From Castellaniella denitrificans (GTDB lineage: Bacteria; Pseudomonadota; Gammaproteobacteria; Burkholderiales; Burkholderiaceae_B): a DNA stretch of 64,000 nucleotides. The translations under genes were made by a program, and so were the position numbers. The stretch is from NCBI RefSeq assembly GCF_042653765.1, contig NZ_JBHSEZ010000001.1, forward strand, positions 434,001 to 498,000. Reading direction: 5' to 3'. The number at the start of each line of letters is the position of its first letter. Positions within the stretch are counted from its first letter, which is position 1. This document shows positions 32,792 to 41,899 of the stretch, one piece after another. The notes beneath the pieces are model-generated. The model saw nothing but the letters and a program-made list of their open reading frames with translations, had not been told where the DNA came from and did no database searches.

Positions 32792-35389
32792 ATGTCCACC
32801 CCCGATCTCTCCGGCCACACCCCCATGATGCAGCAGTACCTCCAGCTCAAGGCCCAGGCCGGGTCGCATCTGCTGTTCTACCGCATGGGCGATTTCTACG
32901 AGATGTTCTACGACGACGCGGAACGCGGGGCGCGGCTGCTGAACCTGACGCTGACCAAGCGCGGCACGTCCAACGGCGCGCCGATCCCGATGGCGGGCGT
33001 GCCGCATCACGCCATGGAAAGCTACCTGGCGCGGCTGGTGGCGCTGGGCGAATCCATCGCCATCTGCGAGCAGATCGGCGACCCGGGCGCCAGCAAGGGA
33101 CCGGTCGAGCGCAAGATCGTGCGGGTGGTCACGCCCGGCACGCTGACCGACGACGCGCTGCTGCCGGCCGACGACGACCGCCGGATCGCGGCCTGGGTCG
33201 TCGGGCGCGGCCATGGGCGCGAGACCGTGGGCCTGGCCTGGATGAACCTGGCCAACGGCGACTTCAAGGCCTGCGAATCGACATCGGAACTGCTGGATGC
33301 GGAACTGGGCCGCATCGCGCCCGCCGAGCTGGTCTGCGCGGAGCAGGCGGACACCGGGGCGCTGGAGGCCTGCGGGCTGGACGCGGCGATCAGCCGGGTG
33401 CCGGACTGGCACTTCGAGGCCGACGGCGCGCGCGACACGCTGCTGCGCCATTTCGGCGTGAACGACGTGGGCGCTTTCGGGCTGGACCATCTGCCGCTGG
33501 CGACGCGGGCGGCGGGCGCGCTGCTGCGCTACGTCGGAGCGACGCAGGCCCAGGCGCTCAACCACGTGCACAGCCTGTCGGTGGACGCGGGCGGCGACTA
33601 CGTGGTGCTGGACCCGGCCACGCGGCGCAACCTGGAAATCACGGACACGCTGAACGGCGGCGACGGTCCGACGCTATTCAGCACGCTGGACCACGCCCGC
33701 ACGCCCATGGGCAGCCGCCAGCTGCGCCGCTGGCTGCAGGCGCCGCTGCGCGACAACCCGCAGGCGCGCGCCCGACAGGACGTGATCACGCAGTTCCTGC
33801 GGGCGCCGGACGCCGACGGCGCGCTGCGCGCCCTGCGCGACGCGCTGCGCCCGCTGCCCGACCTGGAGCGCATGGCGACCCGCCTGGCGCTGGGCACGAT
33901 CCGCCCGCGCGAACTCGCCAGCCTGCGCGAGGCGCTGGCTGGGCTGGACGCGCTGGCGCAGGCCACCGCATCCGCCTTCGATGCCCGGGGGCTGCTGGCC
34001 GACTGCCTGCGCGACGTGCCCGTGGACCCGGCGCTGCACGCGCTGCTGGCGCGGGGCATCGCCGCCGAGCCCGCCCCGATGGTGCGCGACGGCGGGGTGA
34101 TCGCCCCGGGCTACGACGCCGAACTGGACGAACTGCGCCAGCTGGCGGGCGACAACGGCGCCTTCCTGCTGGAAGTCGAGGCTCGCGAACGGGAGCGCAC
34201 CGGCATCGCCAACCTGCGGGTGGAATACAACCGCGTCCACGGCTTCTTCATCGAGGTCACGCGCGGCCAGGCCGACAAGGTGCCGGACGACTACCGCCGC
34301 CGCCAGACGCTGAAGAACGCCGAACGCTACATCACGCCCGAGCTGAAGGCCTGGGAGGACAAGGTGCTGTCGGCCCGGGACCGCGGCCTGGCGCGCGAGA
34401 AGCTGCTGTACGAACAGATCCTGGCGCAGGCGGCCGAACACGCGGCAGCCCTGGCACGCAGCGCCGCCGCCCTGGCGCGGATCGACGCGCTGGCCGGGCT
34501 GGCCCACCACGCGCGCGCCCACGGCTGGGTCGCGCCGGAACTGACCGACGACATCCGCCTGGACATCGAGGCGGGCCGCCACCCGGTGGTGGAGCACAGC
34601 ATCGAATCCTTCACCCCGAACGACTGCCGCATGGACGAGGAACGCCGCATGCTGCTGATCACGGGGCCGAACATGGGCGGCAAGTCCACCTACATGCGCC
34701 AGGTGGCACTGATCGCGCTGCTGGCGCGCGCCGGCAGCTACGTGCCGGCCGCGCGGGCGAAGATCGGTCCGGTGGACCGCATCTTCACCCGCATCGGCGC
34801 GGCCGACGACCTGGCGGGCGGACGCTCGACCTTCATGATGGAGATGATGGAGGCGGGCGTGATCCTGGGGGCCGCCACGCCGTGCAGCCTGGTGCTGATG
34901 GACGAGATCGGCCGGGGCACGTCCACCTACGACGGCCTGGCGCTGGCCTGGGCCATCGCCCACCGGCTGCTGACGCACAACCGCGCCCTCACGCTGTTCG
35001 CGACGCACTATTTCGAGATGACCCGCCTGCCTGAAAAGACCCACGGCGTGGCCAACGTCCACCTGGCGGCGGCCGACGCGCCCGACGGCGTGGTCTTCCT
35101 GCACGAGGTCCGCCCGGGTCCGGCCAGCCAGAGCTACGGCCTGCACGTGGCCCAGCGCGCGGGCATCCCGCCGGTGGTGATCCGCCACGCGCGCAAGGAA
35201 CTGGCCGAACTGGAAGCCCGCAACCGGGCGGACTCCCAGCTGGCGCTGTTCTTCCAGCAGACCGAGGAAGAATCCGGCGGCGACCCGGACGCGCCGCTGC
35301 GCGCCGCCCTGCAGGCGCTGGAACCGGACAGCCTCAGTCCGCGCGAGGCGCTGGAACTGATCTACCAGTTGCGCCGCGACTTCCTCTGA
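32792..35389 (+). CDS. mutS: DNA mismatch repair protein MutS
   Basis: MutS recognises mispairs and recruits MutL. The 865-residue protein has the mismatch-binding motif FYRMGDFYEMFYDDA (Phe-x-Glu at about residues 36-40), the connector and lever domains, Walker A GPNMGGKSTYMRQVA (about 625-640), Walker B LVLMDEIGRGTSTYDG and the FATHYFEMT motif. The C-terminal tail carries QLALFFQ. The ATG at 32792 gives MSTPDLSGHTPMMQQYL, the family start; a frame from 32741 adds 17 unlikely residues. It diverges from the array 2 leader. Confidence 0.97.
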   Translation: MSTPDLSGHTPMMQQYLQLKAQAGSHLLFYRMGDFYEMFYDDAERGARLLNLTLTKRGTSNGAPIPMAGVPHHAMESYLARLVALGESIAICEQIGDPGASKGPVERKIVRVVTPGTLTDDALLPADDDRRIAAWVVGRGHGRETVGLAWMNLANGDFKACESTSELLDAELGRIAPAELVCAEQADTGALEACGLDAAISRVPDWHFEADGARDTLLRHFGVNDVGAFGLDHLPLATRAAGALLRYVGATQAQALNHVHSLSVDAGGDYVVLDPATRRNLEITDTLNGGDGPTLFSTLDHARTPMGSRQLRRWLQAPLRDNPQARARQDVITQFLRAPDADGALRALRDALRPLPDLERMATRLALGTIRPRELASLREALAGLDALAQATASAFDARGLLADCLRDVPVDPALHALLARGIAAEPAPMVRDGGVIAPGYDAELDELRQLAGDNGAFLLEVEARERERTGIANLRVEYNRVHGFFIEVTRGQADKVPDDYRRRQTLKNAERYITPELKAWEDKVLSARDRGLAREKLLYEQILAQAAEHAAALARSAAALARIDALAGLAHHARAHGWVAPELTDDIRLDIEAGRHPVVEHSIESFTPNDCRMDEERRMLLITGPNMGGKSTYMRQVALIALLARAGSYVPAARAKIGPVDRIFTRIGAADDLAGGRSTFMMEMMEAGVILGAATPCSLVLMDEIGRGTSTYDGLALAWAIAHRLLTHNRALTLFATHYFEMTRLPEKTHGVANVHLAAADAPDGVVFLHEVRPGPASQSYGLHVAQRAGIPPVVIRHARKELAELEARNRADSQLALFFQQTEEESGGDPDAPLRAALQALEPDSLSPREALELIYQLRRDFL

Positions 35390-35479
35390 TACGGATACGC
35401 ACGGCGGACCGGACCCCGGGCCGCCACACCCACGGTGCACGGCCCGCCGGCCCGCCCGACACCCCAAGGACACTCCGCC

Positions 35480-36691
35480 ATGCACTCCCCGATCCCCGAG
35501 CTCGCAATCCCCGACATCGATCGGCCCACGCCCCTGCTGGGCGGGCTGACCCCGCAGGAATTCATGCGCGACTACTGGCAGAAGAAGCCCCTGCTGGTGC
35601 GCCAGGCCATCCCGGACTTCCGGCCGCCGGTCACGATCCGCGACGTGCAGACGCTGGCCCGCCGGGAAGAGGTCGAGTCCCGCCTGATCACCCATGGAGA
35701 ACGCGGCTGGTCGCTGAAGCGCGGGCCGTTCCGCCGGCTGCCGCCCGCCGCGCAGCCGAACTGGACGCTGCTGGTGCAGAGCGTGGACCTGCACGACGAT
35801 GCCTCGGCCGCGCTGATGCGGCAATTCCGCTTCATTTCCGACGCCCGGCTGGACGATCTGATGATCAGCGTCGCCACCGACGGCGGCGGGGTCGGGCCGC
35901 ACTTCGACAGCTACGACGTGTTCCTGCTGCAGGGCCACGGCCGGCGCCGCTGGCGTACCAGCCGGCAGGCCGACCGCGCCCTGGTGCCGGGGCTGCCGCT
36001 GAAGATCCTGGCCGATTTCCAGCCGGACGCGGACGACATCCTGGAGCCGGGCGACATGCTGTACCTGCCCCCGCACGTCTGCCACGACGGCGTGGCCATC
36101 GGCAACGACTGCATGACGCTGTCCATCGGCTTCCGCGTCCCCAGCCAGGCCACCCTGGCCCGGGGCCTGCTGGAAGCCGCCGCCGACCAGGTTTCGGCAC
36201 AGCACCTGGGCGACCCGGGGCTGTACGGGCACCCCTGCCTGCCCGGCCCGGACCTGGCCACGCTGTACACCGACGCCGGCGCGCCCGCCACGCGCACCCC
36301 GGCGGCCCTGCCCGACTCGCTGGTGCGGGCCACGCTGGACACTCTGTCCAGGATCCGCCTGGACCACGCGGTGGCGGCCCGGTTCCTGGGCCAATGGCTG
36401 ACCTCCCTGCCCGACAGCGCCCTGTTCGACCCGGCCGACGAGCCCCTTGCGCTGAGCGCCGGGGTGCCCGCATCGGGCCGCCTGGTCCTGGACCGCTGCA
36501 CGCGGCTGATGTACTGCGACCGGCAGGTCTTCATCAACGGCGAGGTCGCGCCCCTGGCGGCCGAACCCGGCCTGGAGGCGCTGGCCGACCGGCGCGCGCT
36601 GGAGGCCGACGCGGTCCGCCGCCTGGCCCCCGGGACCCTGGCCCTACTCGACGAATGGCTGGCGGAAGGCTGGCTCCACTGGGAAGCGTGA
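35480..36691 (+). CDS. roxA: Ribosomal protein uL16 3-hydroxylase (RoxA/YcfD, JmjC)
   Basis: Fe(II)/2-oxoglutarate oxygenase that hydroxylates an Arg of ribosomal protein L16. The 403-residue protein starts with the PTPLLGGLTPQEFMRDYWQKKPLLVRQA segment typical of the family. It has the metal motif GPHFDSYDVFLLQ (H-x-D) near residue 137, the distal His in LYLPPHVCHDGVA, and a C-terminal winged-helix part. AAGGA lies before the ATG at 35480. It lies 90 bp after mutS on the same strand. Confidence 0.88.
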   Translation: MHSPIPELAIPDIDRPTPLLGGLTPQEFMRDYWQKKPLLVRQAIPDFRPPVTIRDVQTLARREEVESRLITHGERGWSLKRGPFRRLPPAAQPNWTLLVQSVDLHDDASAALMRQFRFISDARLDDLMISVATDGGGVGPHFDSYDVFLLQGHGRRRWRTSRQADRALVPGLPLKILADFQPDADDILEPGDMLYLPPHVCHDGVAIGNDCMTLSIGFRVPSQATLARGLLEAAADQVSAQHLGDPGLYGHPCLPGPDLATLYTDAGAPATRTPAALPDSLVRATLDTLSRIRLDHAVAARFLGQWLTSLPDSALFDPADEPLALSAGVPASGRLVLDRCTRLMYCDRQVFINGEVAPLAAEPGLEALADRRALEADAVRRLAPGTLALLDEWLAEGWLHWEA

Positions 36692-36740
36692 ACCCGGTCC
36701 ACGCCGCGCCTCGCAAGGCGCTCCTATTCGTCAGGCAATT

Positions 36741-36768
36741 TGCTTATATCCGCATAAAAACATAAGCA
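36741..36768 (+). promoter_or_regulatory. Candidate promoter/operator upstream of cysJ
   Basis: TGCTTAT (36741-36747) and ATAAGCA (36762-36768) form an inverted repeat with a 14-nt AT-rich gap, the only AT-rich segment in the roxA-cysJ gap. Sulfite-reductase operons are usually activated by CysB at AT-rich upstream sites. Assigning CysB here is an inference. Confidence 0.4.
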
Positions 36769-36784
36769 TCGGTTCGTTCACGGC

Positions 36785-36820
36785 ATGAAGGAAGCGTCCC
36801 AGAATGGACGCTTCCTTCAT
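36785..36820 (+). promoter_or_regulatory. Perfect 15-bp stem-loop before cysJ
   Basis: ATGAAGGAAGCGTCC (36785-36799) and GGACGCTTCCTTCAT (36806-36820) pair perfectly around a 6-nt loop, 18 nt before the cysJ ATG. There is no T-run after it, so it is a weak candidate for a terminator. It could act in the 5' UTR of cysJ or be a protein-binding palindrome. The first three bases form an ATG in frame with cysJ. Confidence 0.6.
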
Positions 36821-36838
36821 TTCCACAAGACCCGTGCC

Positions 36839-38644
36839 ATGCTCGCGCCGAATTACCTGCCCGAAGCCCATCATTCCCTGATCGCCGAACTGGCCGATTC
36901 CTTGGAATCTTCCAGCCTGCACTGGCTCTCGGGCTACTTCGCCGGCGTCGCCCAGGCGCGCCAGCCCGCGCGGGAGGCCGCGCCTCCGCTGACGGTGGCC
37001 GCGGTCGCCACGCCCGACACGGCCCGGCGCCTGACCATCCTCTACGGCAGCCAGACGGGCAACGCCAAGCGCCTCGCCACCGCGCTGCACGAACAGGTGC
37101 GCGCCCAGGGACTGGAAGCGCGCCTGGTGCGGGCCGACCAGTACAAGACCAAGGAATTGAAGGACGAGCAGCTGCTCTACGTGGTCATGAGCACCCAGGG
37201 CGACGGCGATCCGCCGGACGATTCCATCGCCTGGGTCGAATTCCTGCTGGGCAAGCGCGCGCCGAAGCTGCCGCGGCTGAAATACGCCGTGCTGGGCCTG
37301 GGGGATTCCAGCTATCCCTCGTTCTGCGGCATTTCGCAGAAGATCGACGCCCGCCTGGCCGAACTGGGCGCGCAGCGCCTGCAGGACGCGGGCGCGGCCG
37401 ACCTGGACATCGAGACGGTCGCCGCGCCCTGGCAGGCCCGGGCCCTGGAACAGGCGCGCGAGGTCCTGAAGGCCGCCGCGCCCGCCGCCGCCCAGGCCAC
37501 CGTGACGCCGCTGCGCCCCCAGGCCGAGAAGTTCACCCGCGACCATCCGTTCCAGGCGGAAGTCCTGCTGAACCAGCCCATCACGGGCCGCGACAGCGAC
37601 AAGGACATCCGCCACCTGGAACTGTCCCTGGAAGGCAGCAAGCTGCAATACGAGCCCGGCGACGCCCTGGGCGTCTGGCCCGTGCAGGACGACACCCTGG
37701 TCGCCCGCGTCCTGGAAGCCACCGGCCTGAACGCCGCCGATGGCGTCGAGCACCAGGGCGTCCGCCGCCCCCTGGGGGAATGGCTGGGCCGCTACCGCGA
37801 ACTCACGGTGCTGACCCGCCCCTTCCTGACGGCCCTGGCGGAACGCGCGCAGCAAGACGACCTGACCGCCCTGCTGGCGCCGGACGCCCGCGAGCGGCTG
37901 GCCGCCTATCTGGGCACGCACCAGCTGATCGATGCGCTAAGACGATGGCCGGCGCGCTGGACCGGACCTGAACTGGTGGCGGCCCTGCGCCCGCTGACCC
38001 CGCGCCTGTATTCCATCGCCTCCTGCGCGGCGGTGGCCGAGGACGAAGTCCACCTGACGCTGGGGCACGTCGCCTTCGAGCTGGAAGGCGAATCCCGCTG
38101 GGGCGTGGCCTCGCACTTCCTGTCCGAACGCGCCGAGGGCGACACGGTTCCGGTCTTCATCGAGGAGAACACGCGCTTCCGCCTGCCGGCGGACGCTTCC
38201 CGCGACATCATCATGATCGGCGCCGGGACCGGCGTCGCGCCGTTCCGCGCCTTCGTCCAGGCCCGCGCCGAGGCGGACGCCCCGGGCCGCAACTGGCTGT
38301 TCTTCGGCAACCCGCGCTTCACCAGCGACTTCCTGTACCAGACCGAATGGCAGCAGGCGCTGAAGGACGGCCACCTGGACCGCATCGACCTGGCGTTCTC
38401 CCGCGACCAGTCGGAAAAGGTCTACGTCCAGCACAGGCTGCTGGCCCAGGGCGCGGACGTGTACGACTGGATCCAGGCGGGCGCCCACGTCTACGTCTGC
38501 GGAGACGCCGACCGCATGGCCCGCGACGTGCATGCCGCCCTGCTGGAGATCGCCCGCGACCACGGCGGCCTGGACGAGGAAGGTGCCCGCCAATGGCTGG
38601 ACGACCTCGCCGCGCAAGGCCGCTACGCGCGCGACGTCTACTGA
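36839..38644 (+). CDS. cysJ: Sulfite reductase flavoprotein alpha subunit
   Basis: CysJ passes electrons from NADPH through FAD and FMN to the CysI hemoprotein. The 601-residue protein has a flavodoxin domain with YGSQTGNAKRLA (about 69-80), MSTQGDGDPPDD and LGLGDSSYPSFC; a FAD domain with RLYSIASC; and an NADPH domain with GAGTGVAPFRAF and YVCGDADRMARDVH, ending RDVY as in E. coli CysJ. I chose the ATG at 36839 (MLAPNYLPEAHHSLIAEL); a frame from 36785 starts inside the stem-loop. It heads cysJ-cysI-cysG. Confidence 0.95.
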   Translation: MLAPNYLPEAHHSLIAELADSLESSSLHWLSGYFAGVAQARQPAREAAPPLTVAAVATPDTARRLTILYGSQTGNAKRLATALHEQVRAQGLEARLVRADQYKTKELKDEQLLYVVMSTQGDGDPPDDSIAWVEFLLGKRAPKLPRLKYAVLGLGDSSYPSFCGISQKIDARLAELGAQRLQDAGAADLDIETVAAPWQARALEQAREVLKAAAPAAAQATVTPLRPQAEKFTRDHPFQAEVLLNQPITGRDSDKDIRHLELSLEGSKLQYEPGDALGVWPVQDDTLVARVLEATGLNAADGVEHQGVRRPLGEWLGRYRELTVLTRPFLTALAERAQQDDLTALLAPDARERLAAYLGTHQLIDALRRWPARWTGPELVAALRPLTPRLYSIASCAAVAEDEVHLTLGHVAFELEGESRWGVASHFLSERAEGDTVPVFIEENTRFRLPADASRDIIMIGAGTGVAPFRAFVQARAEADAPGRNWLFFGNPRFTSDFLYQTEWQQALKDGHLDRIDLAFSRDQSEKVYVQHRLLAQGADVYDWIQAGAHVYVCGDADRMARDVHAALLEIARDHGGLDEEGARQWLDDLAAQGRYARDVY

Positions 38645-38671
38645 TACGGGCTTCCGCATCGAAACACCGCC

Positions 38672-38695
38672 CGGCCGGGGTTCGCGCCCCGGCCG
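38672..38695 (+). promoter_or_regulatory. GC-rich stem-loop between cysJ and cysI
   Basis: CGGCCGGGG and CCCCGGCCG pair with a 6-nt loop in the 106-bp cysJ-cysI gap. With no T-run, it may stabilise the mRNA or set different expression of the two subunits rather than stop transcription. Confidence 0.45.
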
Positions 38696-38750
38696 TCCCG
38701 ATTTCCACGGGCCGCCCGACCGGCCCTTCTTCCGACCTCGCATCCCCGAC

Positions 38751-40469
38751 ATGAGCGTTTCCCCCCTCTCCCCCCTGGAAGACATCAAGACCTCGAGCCG
38801 TTTCCTGCGCGGCACCATCGCCAAGGAACTGGAAAACCCGGTCACCGGCGCCATCCCCGAAGCCGACACCAAGCTGCTGAAATTCCACGGCAGCTACATG
38901 CAGGACGACCGCGACATCCGCGACGAGCGGCGCAAGCAGAAGCTGGAGCCGGCCTACGCCTTCATGGTGCGCGCGCGCCTGCCGGGCGGCGTGATCAGCC
39001 CCGACCAGTGGCTGGCGCTGGACGAACTGGCGCGGAAATACGCCACGCGCGGCCTGCGCATCACCACGCGCCAGACCTTCCAGTGGCACGGCGTCCTGAA
39101 GCGCAACCTGCGCGCCTTCATGCAGGGCATCCACGACGCCCGCGCCACCACGATCGCCGCCTGCGGCGACGTGAACCGCCAGGTGATCAGCTCGGTCAAC
39201 CCGCACCTGTCCAGCCAGCACGCGCTGACGCAGCAATGGGTGCAGCGCCTGTCCGACCACTTCCTGCCGCGCACCAGCGCCTACGCCGAGATCTGGCTGG
39301 GCGGCGAACAGGTCGGCGAGGCGGTCGACGAGGAACCCATCTACGGCAACGACTCGGCCTACCTGCCGCGCAAGTTCAAGATCGGCATCGCCATCCCGCC
39401 GACCAACGACTGCGACGTCTTCGCCAACGACCTGGGACTGGTCGCCATCATCGAGCACGGCGAGCTGCAGGGCTTCAACGTCGCCGTGGGCGGCGGCATG
39501 GGCGCGACGGCGGGCGACCCGACCACCTACCCGCGCCTGGGCACGCTGATCGGCTTCACCCGGCCGGAACACGTGATCGCCGTGGCCGAGGCCGTGGTCA
39601 CCCTGCAGCGCGACCACGGCGACCGCAAGGAGCGCCAGCACGCGCGCCTGAAATACACCATCGACCGCCTGGGCGTGGACTGGTTCCGCGAACAGGTCGG
39701 CCTGCGCGCGGGCGTCCCCCTGGAGCCCCTGCGCCCCTATCGCTTCGAGCACAACGGCGACCGCTACGGCTGGTCGCGCGGCGAGGACGGCCGCTGGCAC
39801 CTGGGACTGTACGTCGCCTCCGGCCGCCTGTGGGACCAGGACGGCCTGCGCCTGCAGACCGGCATGCGCGAGATCGCCCGGGTGCTCAAGGGCGAGTTCC
39901 GCCTGACCTGCAACCAGAACCTGGTGATCGCCAACGTGGACGAGGCCGACCGCGCCGCCATCGACGCCCTGGTCGAAGAATACGGGCTGGACGGCTACAA
40001 GGAACAGAGCGGCATCCGCCGCCACCACATCGCCTGCGTCGCGCTGCCCACCTGCGGCCTGGCCATGGCCGAGAGCGAGCGCTACGCCCCCGTCCTGCTG
40101 CCCAAACTGGAGGCCCTGCTGGACACGCACGGCCTGCGCGACGCGCCCATCCTGCTGCGCCTGTCGGGCTGCCCGAACGGCTGTTCGCGCCCCTACCTGG
40201 GCGAGATCGCCCTGGTGGGCCGCGCCCTGGGGCGCTACGACCTGCGGCTGGGCGCCGATTTCATCGGCGAACGCCTGAACGTGGTCTACCGCGAGAACAT
40301 CACCGAGGCGGAGATCCTGTCCGGTCTGGACGAACTGTTCGGCCGGTACGCCCGCGAACGCGTCGCGGACGAAGGCTTCGGCGACTTCCTGGTGCGCGCC
40401 GGCGTCATCCAGGCGGATGCGCGCGATCCGCACATCGCCGCCTCCGGCCGCAAGGCGGGCGCGGCATGA
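38751..40469 (+). CDS. cysI: Sulfite reductase hemoprotein beta subunit
   Basis: CysI carries siroheme and a 4Fe-4S cluster and reduces sulfite to sulfide with six electrons. The 572-residue protein shows ITTRQTFQWHGV, GDVNRQVISSVNP and the cluster/siroheme ligand motif with CVALPTCGLAMAE (Cys-x5-Cys) and LSGCPNGCSRPYLGEIAL (Cys-x3-Cys) near residues 435-485. The ATG at 38751 gives MSVSPLSPLEDIKTSS; a long upstream open frame antisense-like to the cysJ end is not coding. Its stop overlaps the cysG start (ATGA), so siroheme synthesis is coupled to its consumer. Confidence 0.96.
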   Translation: MSVSPLSPLEDIKTSSRFLRGTIAKELENPVTGAIPEADTKLLKFHGSYMQDDRDIRDERRKQKLEPAYAFMVRARLPGGVISPDQWLALDELARKYATRGLRITTRQTFQWHGVLKRNLRAFMQGIHDARATTIAACGDVNRQVISSVNPHLSSQHALTQQWVQRLSDHFLPRTSAYAEIWLGGEQVGEAVDEEPIYGNDSAYLPRKFKIGIAIPPTNDCDVFANDLGLVAIIEHGELQGFNVAVGGGMGATAGDPTTYPRLGTLIGFTRPEHVIAVAEAVVTLQRDHGDRKERQHARLKYTIDRLGVDWFREQVGLRAGVPLEPLRPYRFEHNGDRYGWSRGEDGRWHLGLYVASGRLWDQDGLRLQTGMREIARVLKGEFRLTCNQNLVIANVDEADRAAIDALVEEYGLDGYKEQSGIRRHHIACVALPTCGLAMAESERYAPVLLPKLEALLDTHGLRDAPILLRLSGCPNGCSRPYLGEIALVGRALGRYDLRLGADFIGERLNVVYRENITEAEILSGLDELFGRYARERVADEGFGDFLVRAGVIQADARDPHIAASGRKAGAA

Positions 40470-41899
40470 ACCACTTCCCGCTGTTCGCCGACCTGAAGGA
40501 CCGCACGGTCGTCGTCGTGGGGGCCGGCCTGGTGGCCGAGCGCAAGATCGCCTTGCTGCGCGCGGCGGGCGCCCGGGTCATCGTCAGCGCCCGCGCATGC
40601 CATCCCCAGGTGCTGGCGCGCGCCCAGGCCGGCGAGATCGAGCTGCGCCTGGGGGAATTCGACCCAGCCCTGCTGGACGAGGCCTGGCTGGCCGTCGCGG
40701 CCACCAGCGACCGCGCGCAGAACCGGCGGGTCGCGGACGCCGCCGCGGCCCGCCGCCTGTTCTGCAACGTCGTGGACGATCCGGAGCTGTCCAGCGTCCA
40801 GGTGCCGGCCATCGTGGACCGGGCGCCGCTCACCATCGCCATCTCCTCGGGCGGCGCCGCGCCCGTGATCGCCCGGCGCCTGCGCGAACGCATCGAATCG
40901 CTGTTCGACCCGGCCCTGGGCGCCCTGGCCGCGCTGGCGCGGCGCAAGCGGCCGGCCATCCGCCAGGCCCGGCCGCAGTTGCGCCCGCGCCGGGATTTCT
41001 ACGACTGGCTGCTGGACGGTCCCGTCCTGGGCGCCCTGCGGCGCGGCCGCGCCGACGAGGCGGAATCCCTGCTGGACCAGGCGCTGGCGGCCGCCAATCC
41101 GCCCCCGGCGGGCCGGGTGCTGCTGGTCGGCGCCGGCCCCGGCGACCCGGGCCTGCTGACCCTGCGCGGCCTGCGCGCCCTGAACGAGGCCGACGTGATC
41201 CTGGCCGACCGCCTGGTCAGCCCCGCCGTCCTGGCGCTGGCGCGGCGCGACGCGCTGGTGATCGACGTGGGCAAGACGCCCGGCGGTCCGCACGAATCCA
41301 CCCAGGCCCGCATCCACGCCCTGATGGTGTCGCACGCCCGCCAGGGACGCTGCGTGGTGCGCCTGAAAGGCGGCGACCCCATGGTCTTTGGCCGCGGCGG
41401 CGAGGAACTGCAGCACCTGAAGCGGCACGGCATTGCCTATGAAGTCGTGCCCGGCATCACCGCCGCCCTGGCCTGCGGCGCCTACGCCGGCATTCCGCTG
41501 ACGCACCGCGACCACGCCCAGTCCCTGATCCTCGCCACGGCGCACCGGCAGGCGGACGCGGCCGGGCCGCAAGGCCCGGACGGCGCCGACGGCCGGACCC
41601 GGGTGTACTACATGGGCGTGGAACGCCTGCCGGCGCTCAGCGCCCGGCTGCTGGCCGAGGGCCACGCCGCCGACCTGCCCTGCGCTCTGGTGGAAAACGG
41701 CTCGCGGCCCGAACAGCGCGCCCTGCACGCCACCCTGGGCTCACTCGCGGAACAGGCGCGCCGCCACGCCATCCATTCCCCCGCCCTGGTCATCGTCGGC
41801 GAGGTCACCGCCCTGGGCATGGACCTGGCGTGGTTCGGCGAAACCCTGCGGACGGCGTCAGCCGGAGACCCCGCCATGCATCGGCAGGCCGTGGCCTGA
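40466..41899 (+). CDS. cysG: Siroheme synthase, trifunctional
   Basis: CysG makes siroheme from uroporphyrinogen III: an N-terminal dehydrogenase/ferrochelatase (NHFPLFADLKDRTVVVVGAGLVAERK, about 1-215) and a C-terminal SAM methyltransferase (VLLVGAGPGDPGLLTLRGLRAL, VIDVGKTPGGPHE, VRLKGGDPMVFGRGGEEL, EVVPGITAALA, YYMGVERL; about 218-477). It follows cysI with a 4-nt overlap, which fits supply of the CysI cofactor. Its last 42 bp overlap the end of the convergent chemoreceptor gene. Confidence 0.96.
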   Translation: MNHFPLFADLKDRTVVVVGAGLVAERKIALLRAAGARVIVSARACHPQVLARAQAGEIELRLGEFDPALLDEAWLAVAATSDRAQNRRVADAAAARRLFCNVVDDPELSSVQVPAIVDRAPLTIAISSGGAAPVIARRLRERIESLFDPALGALAALARRKRPAIRQARPQLRPRRDFYDWLLDGPVLGALRRGRADEAESLLDQALAAANPPPAGRVLLVGAGPGDPGLLTLRGLRALNEADVILADRLVSPAVLALARRDALVIDVGKTPGGPHESTQARIHALMVSHARQGRCVVRLKGGDPMVFGRGGEELQHLKRHGIAYEVVPGITAALACGAYAGIPLTHRDHAQSLILATAHRQADAAGPQGPDGADGRTRVYYMGVERLPALSARLLAEGHAADLPCALVENGSRPEQRALHATLGSLAEQARRHAIHSPALVIVGEVTALGMDLAWFGETLRTASAGDPAMHRQAVA

